A stretch of DNA of 64,000 nucleotides from Gordonia pseudamarae (GTDB taxonomy: Bacteria > Actinomycetota > Actinomycetes > Mycobacteriales > Mycobacteriaceae), in contig NZ_CP045809.1 of the NCBI RefSeq assembly GCF_025273675.1, forward strand, positions 372,001 through 436,000, in the 5' to 3' direction. The notes beneath the pieces are model-generated. The model saw only the letters and a list, made by a program, of their open reading frames with translations. It made no database searches and was not told the origin of the DNA. Each line of letters begins with the position of its first letter. Position 1 is the stretch's first letter. Below are positions 28,869 through 37,330 of this stretch, piece after piece. A program made the position numbers and the translations under genes.

Positions 28869-29369
28869 ATGACAGACGTTGACGACGGACGTGCGGCAGT
28901 ACCGGAGGACGGAGCGCAGTCCGCGGCGGCGGAGGGCGTGCAGGCATCCGGCGATCAGTTGGCGCACCTGACCGAGCGGGTCGAGGACCTGACCCGGGTG
29001 GTGGTTCGTCAGGCGCAGACCCTGGACCAACTGGTCGACGCCGACCGCGCCCGCGCCTCGGGCCCCGACCTGCCCCTCCTGGTCGAGTTGTTCTCGATCT
29101 TCATCGACGCCGACTCCTGCGCCCGGTCCGGTGACGCCGCCTTCGCCGCCATCTCTGGCAGTCTCGAACGTCTTATCACCGGTCGCGGCGGCACCGTCAT
29201 CACGCCATCGGTGGGCGACCCCTTCGAGGTTTCGACGATGGAGGCCGTCGACGTCCGCCCCGTCGAGGGCGATACCGAGCCCCGCACCGTCGCCGACCCC
29301 ATCCGGCCCGGCCTGCTCGTCGGCCCCCGTTCCGTCCGCCCCGCCATGGTCGTAGTCTTCGGCGAATAA
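28869..29369 (+). CDS. GrpE-like nucleotide exchange factor
   Basis: A 166-residue protein. After an acidic disordered start, residues 28-55 form a coiled-coil (LAHLTERVEDLTRVVVRQAQTLDQLV), a short helical bundle follows, and the C-terminal 60 residues look like the GrpE beta-wing: LERLITGRGGTVITPSVGDPFEV, then TEPRTVADPIRPGLLVGPRSVRPAMVVV. The closing RPAMVVV block is the GrpE signature. It is divergent from the Hsp70-like gene and is probably its exchange factor. A GrpE call in such a short, divergent protein is by pattern, so moderately certain. Confidence 0.7.
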   Translation: MTDVDDGRAAVPEDGAQSAAAEGVQASGDQLAHLTERVEDLTRVVVRQAQTLDQLVDADRARASGPDLPLLVELFSIFIDADSCARSGDAAFAAISGSLERLITGRGGTVITPSVGDPFEVSTMEAVDVRPVEGDTEPRTVADPIRPGLLVGPRSVRPAMVVVFGE

Positions 29370-29399
29370 CGTCGGCGTCCCTCCCCCCTCACCGGCGAC

Positions 29400-29564
29400 C
29401 ACCGCCGATTGAGTGCGAGGAGCGCAAGCGACGAGCCTCGAAATCTGGTGACACGCCCGATGTTGTCCGCTCACGAGGCTCGCACCTCAACCGGCGACTA
29501 CCGCTGATTGAGGTGTGAGGAGCGTGAGCGACGAGCCTCGAAATCTGGTGAGCGGACAATGTTG
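29400..29564. repeat. REP-like repeat, locus A (two direct copies with an inverted piece between)
   Basis: Two direct copies of a roughly 66-bp element (about 29400-29465 and 29498-29564) share GACGAGCCTCGAAATCTGGTG. The inverted fragment CGAGGCTCGCACCTCAACCGG lies between them. The same family occurs at 29953, 30447 and 44442. The 394 bp from 29370 to 29763 hold nothing else recognisable as a gene. Confidence 0.85.
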
Positions 29565-29639
29565 CCTCCACCGGCCAGGTGGTCGGTGTCTCGGGTACCG
29601 GAGGTTGACGCGATGATGCCGCGCGCAGACGGCCGGTGG

Positions 29640-29908
29640 ATGGTTAGCGAATGCAAACAAGGACCGATTGAGTTTTAGACCGAGACTACCCGCTCCATCT
29701 GGCTCGAATTACGCCTCTCTTGCACGGATTCCACTTCGTGAATTCTTGGCAGGAAGGCCTGCCGTGGCCCAGATCGGTTCCGGTATCGGACAACTCATCA
29801 ACTTCGTCGAAGACCTGATCAACCCGACTCGAAGTGGCGGCGGTAACGATGGTGGAAGCGGATCAATGCCCACCTTATGATTCCGGGGTAGCCGTCGACG
29901 TTGCCATG
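29640..29908. repeat. Segmental duplication, copy 1 (small gene plus remnant of acetyltransferase 3' end)
   Basis: This segment parallels about 30650-31000: a pyrimidine-rich lead-in, the TTC(A/T)CTT-GTGAATTTCT-like stretch, RBS, small gene, then a fragment (about 29880-29905) that on the minus strand reads VDGYPGII, matching VIDGFPRIIM at the acetyltransferase C-terminus in copy 2. The rest of the acetyltransferase gene is absent here. Confidence 0.65.
29764..29880 (+). CDS. Putative 38-residue peptide (duplicated small gene, intact copy)
   Basis: GTG 29764 is preceded by AGGAAGG with 6-base spacing. The product starts VAQIGSGIGQLINFVEDLIN, an amphipathic helix, and ends with a Gly/Ser-rich tail. 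There is no signal peptide. A decayed second copy lies at 30797-30921, showing this unit has been duplicated with its flanks. Its size recalls the short helical porins of corynebacteria, but I see no sequence match and do not claim one. The frame is open upstream to 29668 without a good start. Confidence 0.5.
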   Translation: MAQIGSGIGQLINFVEDLINPTRSGGGNDGGSGSMPTL

Positions 29909-29952
29909 TCTCGAGTGGCACCACCGCCGGTCCCCGTGGGTGGGTATTGTCT

Positions 29953-30046
29953 TCTCACCAGGTTTCGAGGCTCGCAGGCTCGCACCTCAACCGGAGGGAT
30001 GGTTGAGGTGCGAGGAGTGTTGGCGGCAAATCTCGAAACCCGTTGA
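29953..30046. repeat. REP-like inverted repeat, locus B
   Basis: Facing arms: TCTCACCAGGTTTCGAGGCT...CGCACCTCAACC on the left, and GGTTGAGGTGCGAGGAG...CTCGAAACCCGTTGA on the right, able to form one long imperfect hairpin. It lies between the small gene and the GIY-YIG gene. Confidence 0.85.
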
Positions 30047-30072
30047 CATGGTGATGTCGCCGACGGTCGATC

Positions 30073-30375
30073 CTAAGTGTCGGTGGTCCGAGGTTTGCCG
30101 GTTCTGCGCCGTGACAATTCGGAGATGAGCTCGAAGTCGCCGAGCATCAACGCTTCCCGCTTCTTACGCGACCAACCCTGGACGCGCTTCTCCCACGCGT
30201 ATACCTCTGCCACGGAATCGGTTTCGGCTGCCCAGCGCAGAGTGACGGGCAGACGCCTTCTGGTGTATTCGGCACCTTTGCCGGCGGCGTGCTGTTGGAG
30301 GCGGTGTTCGAGGTTCCGGGTGCTGCCGACGTATGGCGTTCCGTCGCGGCATTCGAGAATGTACATGTGCGCCAT
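30073..30375 (-). CDS. GIY-YIG domain protein (UPF0213 family)
   Basis: A 100-residue single-domain GIY-YIG nuclease-fold protein. The motif pair reads MYILECRDG and PYVGSTRNLEHRLQQH, followed by the conserved Lys-rich helix WEKRVQGWSRKKREALM. Stand-alone members of this family are common and of unknown role, perhaps DNA repair or degradation. ATG 30375 is the start immediately before the fold. The gene is boxed between REP-like repeats B and C and between the two copies of a duplicated segment, so it sits in a rearranged area. Confidence 0.85.
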   Translation of the reverse strand: MAHMYILECRDGTPYVGSTRNLEHRLQQHAAGKGAEYTRRRLPVTLRWAAETDSVAEVYAWEKRVQGWSRKKREALMLGDFELISELSRRRTGKPRTTDT

Positions 30376-30446
30376 GACGACATTCCATCGTGCGATCACG
30401 ATCACGTCGAATGCGTTGTCCACAGCCCTGTCACCCGCCACCCTCG

Positions 30447-30549
30447 CCGGTTGAGGTGCGAGGAGCGTTAGCGACGAGCCTCGAAACCTGGCGAGCGGAC
30501 AATGTCGTCTCACCAGGTTTCGAGGCTCGCAAGCTCGCACCTCAACCGG
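30447..30549. repeat. REP-like inverted repeat, locus C (about 103-bp hairpin)
   Basis: Begins CCGGTTGAGGTGCGAGGAGC and ends with the near-complement GCTCGCACCTCAACCGG; the inner arms CCTCGAAACCTGG and CCAGGTTTCGAGG also pair. This is the best-formed member of the family in the window. The 582 bp from 30376 to 30957 hold this element and a decayed small gene, with no intact gene. Confidence 0.88.
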
Positions 30550-30649
30550 CAGGGTGGGGAGGTCCTGCCGGGGTCGTCTTCGGTGAGGAGTGGGCCCGTA
30601 CGCGGTTACGAGGAGTCGCCGTGCCACTGTGATCAACCGAGCAACACGT

Positions 30650-31000
30650 CGGGTGAGCGACTGGTGGTTGATTGTCGAGCACAAAGAATGGTGCTCTAGT
30701 TTTCGACCCACCGGGCGATCACTCTCTCCTTTTCTCTCGAGCCATGCTGTTTCCACTCGAATTTAACTTGGTGAATTTCTGGTGGAAGGTACTTCAATGG
30801 CTTAGATCGATTCCGGTATAGGACAACTCATCAGTTTGATCGGTCCGTGATCAACCCGCCGCGTAGCGGAGGGGGCGGTGGCAATGGAGGTGGGGGCGGA
30901 AACCCGTCTGTCGATGGTTGAGATGATGCCTGTGAAGCCGTGACCGATCGGCCGGGGTCACAGTGACCGGCGCATGATGATTCTGGGGAAGCCGTCGATC
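30650..31000. repeat. Segmental duplication, copy 2 (decayed small gene plus acetyltransferase end)
   Basis: Counterpart of 29640-29908. Here the acetyltransferase gene is complete while the small gene is broken, the reverse of copy 1. The GIY-YIG gene and REP loci B and C lie between the copies. Confidence 0.65.
30797..30921 (+). pseudogene. Decayed second copy of the 38-residue small gene
   Basis: ATG 30797 with GGTGGAAGG upstream starts M-A, then a TAG at codon 3 replaces the Gln codon of the intact copy. The reading IDSGIGQLIS continues in frame, then a small deletion shifts frame to VINPPRSGGGGG. The shared DNA (TTCCGGTAT-GGACAACTCATCA) confirms homology to 29764-29880. Confidence 0.7.
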
Positions 31001-31521
31001 ACCGATGTGGTGTCGCCGGCTTTCTCGAATCCGGCTTGCTCGAACATCTTTCGGGTTCCGACGTAGGCCATGGTGAGGTTGACGCGTTCGTCGCCGTTGT
31101 CGACGGGGTAGGCCTCGATTGCCGGCGCACCGTGATCGCGGGCGAAGTCGACGGCCCCTGCGATCAGGGGCGCCACCACGCCGCGCTTACGGAAACCGGG
31201 CCGGACCCGTACGCACCACAGTGACCACACCGGCTGGTCGTCGAGATGGGGGATCTTGCGGTTGCGGGCGAAGGTGGTGTCCGTGCGCGGTGCGACGGCG
31301 GCCCATCCGACGACGTCGTCGCCGTCGTAGGCGAGGACCCCGGGCGCCGTCTTCCGGCCGCACAGATCACGCACGAACTCACCGCGTTCCGGTCCGCGCA
31401 ATGCGAGGTTCTGTTTCGACGGAATCCGGTAGCTCAGGCACCAGCAGACATTGGCATCGGGCCGTCTGGGTCCTACCAGGGTGCGCATGTCGTCGAAGTT
31501 CGATGCCGGTCGTATCTCCAT
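30958..31521 (-). CDS. GNAT-family N-acetyltransferase
   Basis: A 187-residue acetyltransferase. The acetyl-CoA loop region reads WSLWCVRVRPGFRKRGVVAPLI near residue 108, matching the V-x-P-x-x-R/Q-x-x-G-x-G/A pattern in relaxed form. The N-terminal RRPDANVCWCLSYR segment is typical of a subgroup that often annotates as GNAT with Cys-Trp-Cys. ATG 31521 is the only start that keeps the MEIRPAS beginning; upstream in-frame sequence is repeat-derived. The substrate is unknown. Its 3' end is duplicated near 29880-29905. Confidence 0.82.
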   Translation of the reverse strand: MEIRPASNFDDMRTLVGPRRPDANVCWCLSYRIPSKQNLALRGPERGEFVRDLCGRKTAPGVLAYDGDDVVGWAAVAPRTDTTFARNRKIPHLDDQPVWSLWCVRVRPGFRKRGVVAPLIAGAVDFARDHGAPAIEAYPVDNGDERVNLTMAYVGTRKMFEQAGFEKAGDTTSVIDGFPRIIMRRSL

Positions 31522-31629
31522 GAGTCGATGGTCGCGCACAATGCGGTCAGGTGCTGTCCGGTTTCGGCGGGATATTCGTATCCGGGCATGGCGTCTCAGG
31601 AGGTTTCGAGGCCCGTCGCCAAGGTTCTT

Positions 31630-31703
31630 CACACTTCGGCCCCGCACACTTCGGCCCCGCACACTTCGGCCCCGCACACCTCGGCCCCTTACACTTCGGC
31701 CGA
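31630..31703. repeat. 15-bp tandem repeat
   Basis: Five copies of CACACTTCGGCCCCG (starts at 31630, 31645, 31660, 31675, 31690, the last two diverged) between the acetyltransferase start and the end of the next gene. Confidence 0.9.
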
Positions 31704-31740
31704 CGTGGGGGCAGCGTGAGTTCTCACCCGGCGTTGCCGC

Positions 31741-32832
31741 TTACGTCAGGGCGTTGAGGATGTCCTCGAGTTCGGGTCCCGGGGAGATGGTGATCGACAG
31801 CTTGTGCTCGGTCGACTCGGCGCGGGAGATGCGGGTGATCTGGCCACGATGCCAGTGGTAGATGTTCGCGGACACGCCGTCGGCGGTGTTCTCGTGGTGC
31901 TGGGCGGTGATCGAGGCGAGTTCGTTGATTGCGCCGATCGCGGACGGGCCGACGATACGGTGTACGAAGATGCGGTGCCTGTCGGGTATGCCGAACACCA
32001 CCCCGTGCGGGGCGGCGGCGCCCCGGTAGACGTGGTGGGCGAGCGATCGCATCGTGAGGACCTTCGACGCCACGAACACCGACGCACCGCCGAGTGCGAC
32101 CAGCGAGCCGCTGGTGGATGTGGCGACGCGGTCGAGCGGTTCGGCTTCGACGTTGCCGATACCGATGGTGAACAGCCGGTCGCGGCCGCGAGCGTCGACC
32201 TGGGCGGCGTCGAGGTAGATGACGTCGTCGTGGTCGTCGACTGTCATGTCGGGCGAGATCACCCGGAACGGGTTGGTGGGGACGGTGTGTGCCGCCGGGA
32301 ACCGGTCGGTGCGCGGTTCGTCGACCATCACCATCTCGGCTGCCGACCCGGGCCTGGGCAGAGGGGGGAACCGGGTGGTGGGTGCGTCATCGGGAGTTGT
32401 CCCGGGCTGGCGGAATCCCGGGCGCGCGGTCCGTGCGGGGCTCGGGCGGCGAAGCCGTTCGACGCACAGCACGACACTCAGGTCGTCGGAGACGGGCCGC
32501 GCGTACGACAGGTCGGTCGCCGATACCGCGATGCTCGCGGTGGGCAGTACCCGGGCCCTGACCTGCATGTCGAGTTCGGCCGACGTCAGGTCGTCGATGC
32601 GCAGGTCCGATCGCAGCGCCATGAGCGCGTCGAGGTGGCCGCTGATCGCCTGGGTCCAGTTGCCGCGCGTCGTCGACGCGCACAGTCGCACGATCTCCTC
32701 GAACCGGTACACGGTGCCGTCTGCACAGCGCAGATCGGTGGCGTCGTCGACGACGGCCTCTGTTCCGTGGCCGGCGAGATAACGCAGGCAGAAGCCGCGG
32801 ATCCAGTCGAGGTCGTCCGAGTGCAGGGGCAC
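31741..32832 (-). CDS. Hypothetical protein, conserved two-part architecture
   Basis: A 363-residue soluble protein without signal peptide or membrane helix. The N-terminal third ([17 protein letters not shown]) is helical. A Pro/Arg-rich linker covers residues 125-185. The C-terminal 180 residues include [20 protein letters not shown] and [23 protein letters not shown], an alpha/beta arrangement that looks like a ligand-sensing or inactive enzyme domain. I do not recognise the family. It is divergent from lpd. Confidence 0.6.
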   Translation of the reverse strand: MPLHSDDLDWIRGFCLRYLAGHGTEAVVDDATDLRCADGTVYRFEEIVRLCASTTRGNWTQAISGHLDALMALRSDLRIDDLTSAELDMQVRARVLPTASIAVSATDLSYARPVSDDLSVVLCVERLRRPSPARTARPGFRQPGTTPDDAPTTRFPPLPRPGSAAEMVMVDEPRTDRFPAAHTVPTNPFRVISPDMTVDDHDDVIYLDAAQVDARGRDRLFTIGIGNVEAEPLDRVATSTSGSLVALGGASVFVASKVLTMRSLAHHVYRGAAAPHGVVFGIPDRHRIFVHRIVGPSAIGAINELASITAQHHENTADGVSANIYHWHRGQITRISRAESTEHKLSITISPGPELEDILNALT

Positions 32833-32986
32833 TCCAACACGCTACCTTCACCTGCTTGTCGATGCTCATCCCGACCTGTGTCCGGGCGGTCGGGACCGAC
32901 CCGGAGGCGAGGGCCGTCACCGAGGGCTACTACCGAGTACGCGGGAGCCCTGCGCGGCGATCGGTGGCGGACGTAGGGTAGGGGGC

Positions 32987-34372
32987 GTGTCTGAACACTT
33001 CCAAACAGTTGTCCTGGGTGCTGGTCCAGGTGGGTACGTGGCCGCGATCCGGTCTGCTCAGCTGGGCATGAAAACTGCCGTCATCGAAGAAAAGTACTGG
33101 GGAGGTGTGTGCCTCAACGTCGGGTGTATCCCCTCCAAGGCGTTGCTGCGTAACGCCGAACTCGCACATGTCTTCAATCACGAGGCCAAGACGTTCGGTA
33201 TCTCCGGTACCGCCACCTTCGATTTCGGCGCCGCCTTCGATCGCAGCCGCAAGGTGTCCGACGGCATCGTCAAGGGTGTCCACTTCTTGATGAAGAAGAA
33301 CAAGATCACCGAGATCGACGGCTACGGGGTGTTCACCGACGCCAAGACCATCACCGTCGGCGACCGGGTCATCACGTTCGACAACGTCATCATCGACACC
33401 GGTTCCACCGTGCGGCTGCTGCCGGGTGTCGAGCTGTCCGAGAACGTGGTCACCTACGAGACCCAGATCCTCACTCGTGAGCTGCCCGGTTCCATCGTGA
33501 TCGTCGGAGCCGGCGCCATCGGTATGGAGTTCGGCTACGTTCTGGCCAACTACGGCGTCGACGTCACCATCATCGAGTTCATGGACCGGGTGTTGCCCAA
33601 CGAGGACGCCGACGTCTCCAAGGTCATCGCCAAGGAATACAAGAAGCTCGGCGTCAAGATCCTCACCTCCACCGGAGTGCAGACGGTCACCGACAACGGC
33701 GACGACGTGGTGGTCACCTATAAGGATGCCAAGGGCGCCGATGGTTCGGTCACCGTTGACAAGGTGCTCATGTCGGTCGGTTTCGCCCCACGCGTCGACG
33801 GCTTCGGTCTGGAGAAGACGGGGGTGGCGCTCACCGACCGCGGAGCCATCGCGATCGACGACTACATGCGCACCAATGTCGACGGTATCTACGCGATCGG
33901 TGACGTGACCGCCAAGCTGCAGCTGGCCCATGTCGCGGAGGCTCAAGGTGTGGTGGCCGCCGAGACGATGGCCGGTGCCGAGACGATGACACTGGGCGAC
34001 TACCGGTTCATGCCGCGCGCCACGTTCTGTCAGCCGCAGGTCGCCTCGTTCGGCCTGACCGAGGCGCAGGCCAAGGACGAGGGTTACAGCGTCAAGGCCA
34101 CCCAGTTCCCGTTCTCGGCCAACGGCAAGGCGCAGGGCCTGGCCGCGACGGCCGGCTTCGTCAAGCTGATCACCAACGCCGACACCGACGAGCTGCTCGG
34201 TGGACATCTGGTGGGCGACAACGTCTCCGAGATGCTGCCGGAGCTGACCCTGGCCCACAAATGGGATCTGACCGCCAAGGAACTGGCGCGCAATGTGCAC
34301 ACGCACCCGACCCTGTCGGAGGCGTTGCAGGAAACCTTCCACGGCGCGATCGGACACATGATCAACCTGTGA
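32987..34372 (+). CDS. lpd: Dihydrolipoyl dehydrogenase
   Basis: A 461-residue FAD/NAD flavoenzyme, the E3 subunit of pyruvate and 2-oxoglutarate dehydrogenase complexes. FAD site [10 protein letters not shown] (residues 11-20), redox pair Cys42/Cys47 in [20 protein letters not shown] site [18 protein letters not shown], second FAD block IYAIGDVT and the catalytic HTHPTLSE at the C-terminus are all present. Sequence is very close in pattern to M. tuberculosis LpdC (Rv0462), which in that species also serves the peroxiredoxin system. It starts at GTG 32987 and has a strong terminator. Confidence 0.96.
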   Translation: MSEHFQTVVLGAGPGGYVAAIRSAQLGMKTAVIEEKYWGGVCLNVGCIPSKALLRNAELAHVFNHEAKTFGISGTATFDFGAAFDRSRKVSDGIVKGVHFLMKKNKITEIDGYGVFTDAKTITVGDRVITFDNVIIDTGSTVRLLPGVELSENVVTYETQILTRELPGSIVIVGAGAIGMEFGYVLANYGVDVTIIEFMDRVLPNEDADVSKVIAKEYKKLGVKILTSTGVQTVTDNGDDVVVTYKDAKGADGSVTVDKVLMSVGFAPRVDGFGLEKTGVALTDRGAIAIDDYMRTNVDGIYAIGDVTAKLQLAHVAEAQGVVAAETMAGAETMTLGDYRFMPRATFCQPQVASFGLTEAQAKDEGYSVKATQFPFSANGKAQGLAATAGFVKLITNADTDELLGGHLVGDNVSEMLPELTLAHKWDLTAKELARNVHTHPTLSEALQETFHGAIGHMINL

Positions 34373-34392
34373 GACCTGCCGGTCCGCACAAG

Positions 34393-34454
34393 AACCCCAC
34401 CGATGGTCCGGGGCATCGCAGCACTGTCGATGCCCGGGGCATATCGGTGGGGTT
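34393..34454 (+). terminator. Nested hairpin terminator after lpd
   Basis: Outer stem AACCCCACCGAT (34393-34404) with ATCGGTGGGGTT (34443-34454), and an inner stem CGGGGCATCG / CGATGCCCGG. Confidence 0.8.
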
Positions 34455-34460
34455 TGTGAC

Positions 34461-35333
34461 ATGACCAGCCGCCTCTGGGTACCGCCCTGGCCCCTGGATG
34501 TGCGCGCCACCGTCGACGGTCTGCACCGCGGCTCGGGTGACCCCTCGATGCGGTACGCGCCGGACGGATCGATCTGGCGGGCCTCGTATACCCCTGACGG
34601 CCCCGGGACGTTACGACTTCAGTCCGGTCCCGACGGCGTGCGTGGCACCGGTTGGGGGCCGGGTGGGGAGTGGCTGGTCGAGCGTTTTCCCGAAGTCCTT
34701 GGTGCACTGGATAATCCGGAGGAACTTGTCGCCGATGATCCGGTGGTTGCGGCGCTGGTGCGGCGGGGACGCGGCTACCGGATCGGCCGCACCGGCCGGG
34801 TGTGGGAGGCGCTGGTGCCGGCCATCCTCGAACAGAAGGTGGTGAGCACCGAGGCGTGGCGGGCGTGGCGATACTTGTTGCGGCGCTTCGGCGAACCCGC
34901 ACCCGGGCCGGTCGCCGAGTCGATGCGGGTGCCGCCCCCGCCGCAGGTGTGGGCACGGATCCCGACGTGGGAGTGGCATCGCAGCGGCATCGAACCGGTT
35001 CGGATGCGCACCATCCGCGGGGCGACGTCGATGGATGCCGAACGCCACCCCGACAAGCTGACGGTGCTGCGCGGGGTGGGTCCGTGGACGGCGGCCGAAA
35101 CCCGGATGCGCGCCGTCGGCGACGCCGACGCGGTGCCGGTGGGCGACTTCCACATCCCGAAGGTGGTGGGGCAGACGCTTGCCGGCACTCCCGTCGACGA
35201 CGCCGGGATGCTTGAACTTCTCGAACCCTTTGCCGGACAACGCGGTCGGGTCGTGCGGCTGTGTGTGCGGTACGGTACATGGCCGCAACGCAAGGGCCCC
35301 CGCATGTCGGTGCGCGACTACCGGTCGCTGTAG
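34461..35333 (+). CDS. DNA-3-methyladenine glycosylase 2 / HhH-GPD superfamily protein (AlkA-like)
   Basis: A 290-residue base-excision-repair glycosylase candidate. The helix-hairpin-helix LTVLRGVGPWTAAETRMRA (about residue 195) is followed 12 residues on by the catalytic Asp in VPVGDFHIPK. An upstream IPAILEQKVVSTEAWRAW segment also matches the fold. Expected reaction: removal of alkylated purines from DNA. ATG 34461 is next to the lpd terminator, so it has its own promoter or read-through. Confidence 0.85.
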   Translation: MTSRLWVPPWPLDVRATVDGLHRGSGDPSMRYAPDGSIWRASYTPDGPGTLRLQSGPDGVRGTGWGPGGEWLVERFPEVLGALDNPEELVADDPVVAALVRRGRGYRIGRTGRVWEALVPAILEQKVVSTEAWRAWRYLLRRFGEPAPGPVAESMRVPPPPQVWARIPTWEWHRSGIEPVRMRTIRGATSMDAERHPDKLTVLRGVGPWTAAETRMRAVGDADAVPVGDFHIPKVVGQTLAGTPVDDAGMLELLEPFAGQRGRVVRLCVRYGTWPQRKGPRMSVRDYRSL

Positions 35334-35343
35334 GCGCGTCACC

Positions 35344-37263
35344 TCACGCGTGCGCGAACTGGGTCCGGTACAGCTGCGCGTAGCGGCCGTCACGTTCGAG
35401 CAGGTCGGGGTGGGTGCCACGTTCGACGACGCGCCCGTCCTCGACGACGACGATCTCGTCGGCGGCCCGGATCGTGGACAACCGGTGCGCGATCACCAGT
35501 GATGTCCGCCCGGCCAGCGCTTCGGCGAGCGCGTCGGCGACCTCTGCCTCCGACGTCGAGTCCAGGTGCGCGGTGGCCTCGTCGAGGATCACGACGGCCG
35601 GTTTCGCCAGCAGCAGCCGGGCGATCGTCAGCCGCTGTCGCTCGCCACCCGATAGTCGGTATCCGCGTTCTCCGACAACGGTTTCCAGGCCGTTCGGCAA
35701 CATCCGCACCAGGTCGTCGAGCCGGGCCCGCCGGAGTGCGGTCCACAACTCGTCCTCGGTGATGTCGGGCCTGGCCAAGGTCAGGTTCGCGCGGACGGTG
35801 TCGTGGAACAGGTGTCCGTCCTGGGTCACCATCCCGACAGTGCGATGCACCGAGGTGCCGGTCAGTTCGCGGACGTCGACGCCGTTGAGGGTCACCGATC
35901 CGGAATCGACGTCGTACAACCGGGTGGCCAGCGACGCGATAGTCGACTTGCCGGCGCCCGAACTGCCGACGAGCGCGACCATCGTGCCGGCCGGAACGCT
36001 CAGGTCGACGTTGTGCAGGATCTGTGTGCCGCCCCGGCTGTCCAGTTGCGCGACCTCTTCCAGCGAGGCGAGCGACACCTTGTCGGCCGCCGGGTAGGTG
36101 AACGACACATCGGCGAAACGCACCGAGACACCGTCCCCGACACCGGGTACGTCGATCGCGCCGAGCTTGTCCTGGATCAGCGGTTCGAGGTCGAGGACCT
36201 CGAAGACCCGCTCGAAACTCACCAGTGCGCTCATGATCTCGACGCGGGCGTTGGCCAGCGCGGTGAGCGGCGCGTACATCCGGGTCAGCAGCAGTGCCAG
36301 TGAGACCACGGCACCGGCCGAAAGATGCTGGTGCACGGCGAACCATCCGCCGAGTCCGTACACCAGCGCCAAGGCGAGCGCGGACACCAGCATCAGTGCG
36401 CTGTAGAAGTAGCTCTGCAGCATGGCCTGCCGAACTCCGATGTCGCGCACCGCATCCGCCCGGTTGGCGAACTCGGCCGATTCGCGGTCGGGACGGCCGA
36501 ACAATTTCACCAGGGTGGCGCCGGGTGCCGAGAACCGCTCGGTCATCTGCGTGGACATCCGGGCGTTGTACTCGGCGCTTTCGCGGGCCAGTCCCGCCAT
36601 TCGCCGGCCCATCCGCCGCGCGGGCAGCACGAACACCGGCAGCAGGACGAGCGTGAGCAGGGTGATCTGCCAGCTGATCGCCAGCATCACCGCCAAGGTC
36701 AGGACGAGTGTGACGACGTTGGACACCACCCCGGACAGGGTGTCGCTGAAGGCGCGTTGCGCGCCTATCACGTCGTTGTTGAGGCGGCTGACCAGCGCGC
36801 CGGTACGGGTGCGGGTGAAGAAGGCGACCGGCATGCGCTGCACGTGGTCGAAGACGGCGCGGCGCAGATCCAGGATCAACCCTTCGCCGATGTTGGCCGA
36901 CAGCCAGCGGGCGCCGATGCCGGTGACCGCCTCCGCGACCGCGATCAGCGCGATCAGCACCGACAGGCCGATAATCGTGCCACCCGCCGCCGGGTCGGCG
37001 TCGGTGATCAGGTTGACCACCCGCCCCGCCAGAAGCGGGGTGATCACGGTGAGGACCGCGAGCAGCACCGACAGCGCCAGGAACACGACGATCCGGCGCA
37101 GGTGCGGGCGGGCGAAGCCGCCGATACGACGCATGGTGACCCGCCGGTCCGTCGTGTCGGTCGGGCGTGCTCGGCGGCCGCGTCGTCCGCCGCCTCCTGC
37201 TTCGTGGGCGGGGTCGTGGGCGGCCTTGTACATGACGTCCCACGCCACGGATTCCATGCTCAT
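35344..37263 (-). CDS. ABC exporter, fused permease-ATPase (multidrug type)
   Basis: A 639-residue half-transporter. A Gly/Arg-rich cytoplasmic start of 40 residues precedes six membrane helices (about 55-330). The ATPase has Walker A LVGSSGAGKST, signature RLSGGERQRLTIARLL, Walker B VVILDEATAHLD and the H-loop IAHRLSTI. It acts as a homodimer. It is transcribed divergently from a SoxR-type regulator with a shared 67-bp promoter containing a SoxR-like palindrome, so export of redox-active or similar compounds under SoxR control is likely. Confidence 0.9.
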   Translation of the reverse strand: MSMESVAWDVMYKAAHDPAHEAGGGGRRGRRARPTDTTDRRVTMRRIGGFARPHLRRIVVFLALSVLLAVLTVITPLLAGRVVNLITDADPAAGGTIIGLSVLIALIAVAEAVTGIGARWLSANIGEGLILDLRRAVFDHVQRMPVAFFTRTRTGALVSRLNNDVIGAQRAFSDTLSGVVSNVVTLVLTLAVMLAISWQITLLTLVLLPVFVLPARRMGRRMAGLARESAEYNARMSTQMTERFSAPGATLVKLFGRPDRESAEFANRADAVRDIGVRQAMLQSYFYSALMLVSALALALVYGLGGWFAVHQHLSAGAVVSLALLLTRMYAPLTALANARVEIMSALVSFERVFEVLDLEPLIQDKLGAIDVPGVGDGVSVRFADVSFTYPAADKVSLASLEEVAQLDSRGGTQILHNVDLSVPAGTMVALVGSSGAGKSTIASLATRLYDVDSGSVTLNGVDVRELTGTSVHRTVGMVTQDGHLFHDTVRANLTLARPDITEDELWTALRRARLDDLVRMLPNGLETVVGERGYRLSGGERQRLTIARLLLAKPAVVILDEATAHLDSTSEAEVADALAEALAGRTSLVIAHRLSTIRAADEIVVVEDGRVVERGTHPDLLERDGRYAQLYRTQFAHA

Positions 37264-37304
37264 CGGCTGACCTCGTTTCTGTTCATGACATAGAGTTCAC
37301 TTCA

Positions 37305-37318
37305 TCAAGTGCACTTGA
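37305..37318. promoter_or_regulatory. SoxR/MerR-type operator in the divergent promoter
   Basis: TCAAGTGCACTTGA is a perfect 14-bp palindrome; the classic SoxR box core is TCAAGTTAACTTGA. It lies between the ABC exporter start (37263) and soxR start (37331). -10 and -35 boxes cannot be assigned with confidence. Confidence 0.75.
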
Positions 37319-37330
37319 CGTCAAGAGGTG

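Noticed and set aside
30073..30375. Homing endonuclease of a mobile intron
   Set aside because: The GIY-YIG protein is a stand-alone UPF0213 type with no DNA-binding extension and no interrupted host gene or intron.
32930..34510. 526-codon antisense frame over lpd
   Set aside because: Shadow of lpd codon bias; no motif, no start context, low-complexity VGDxx repeats.
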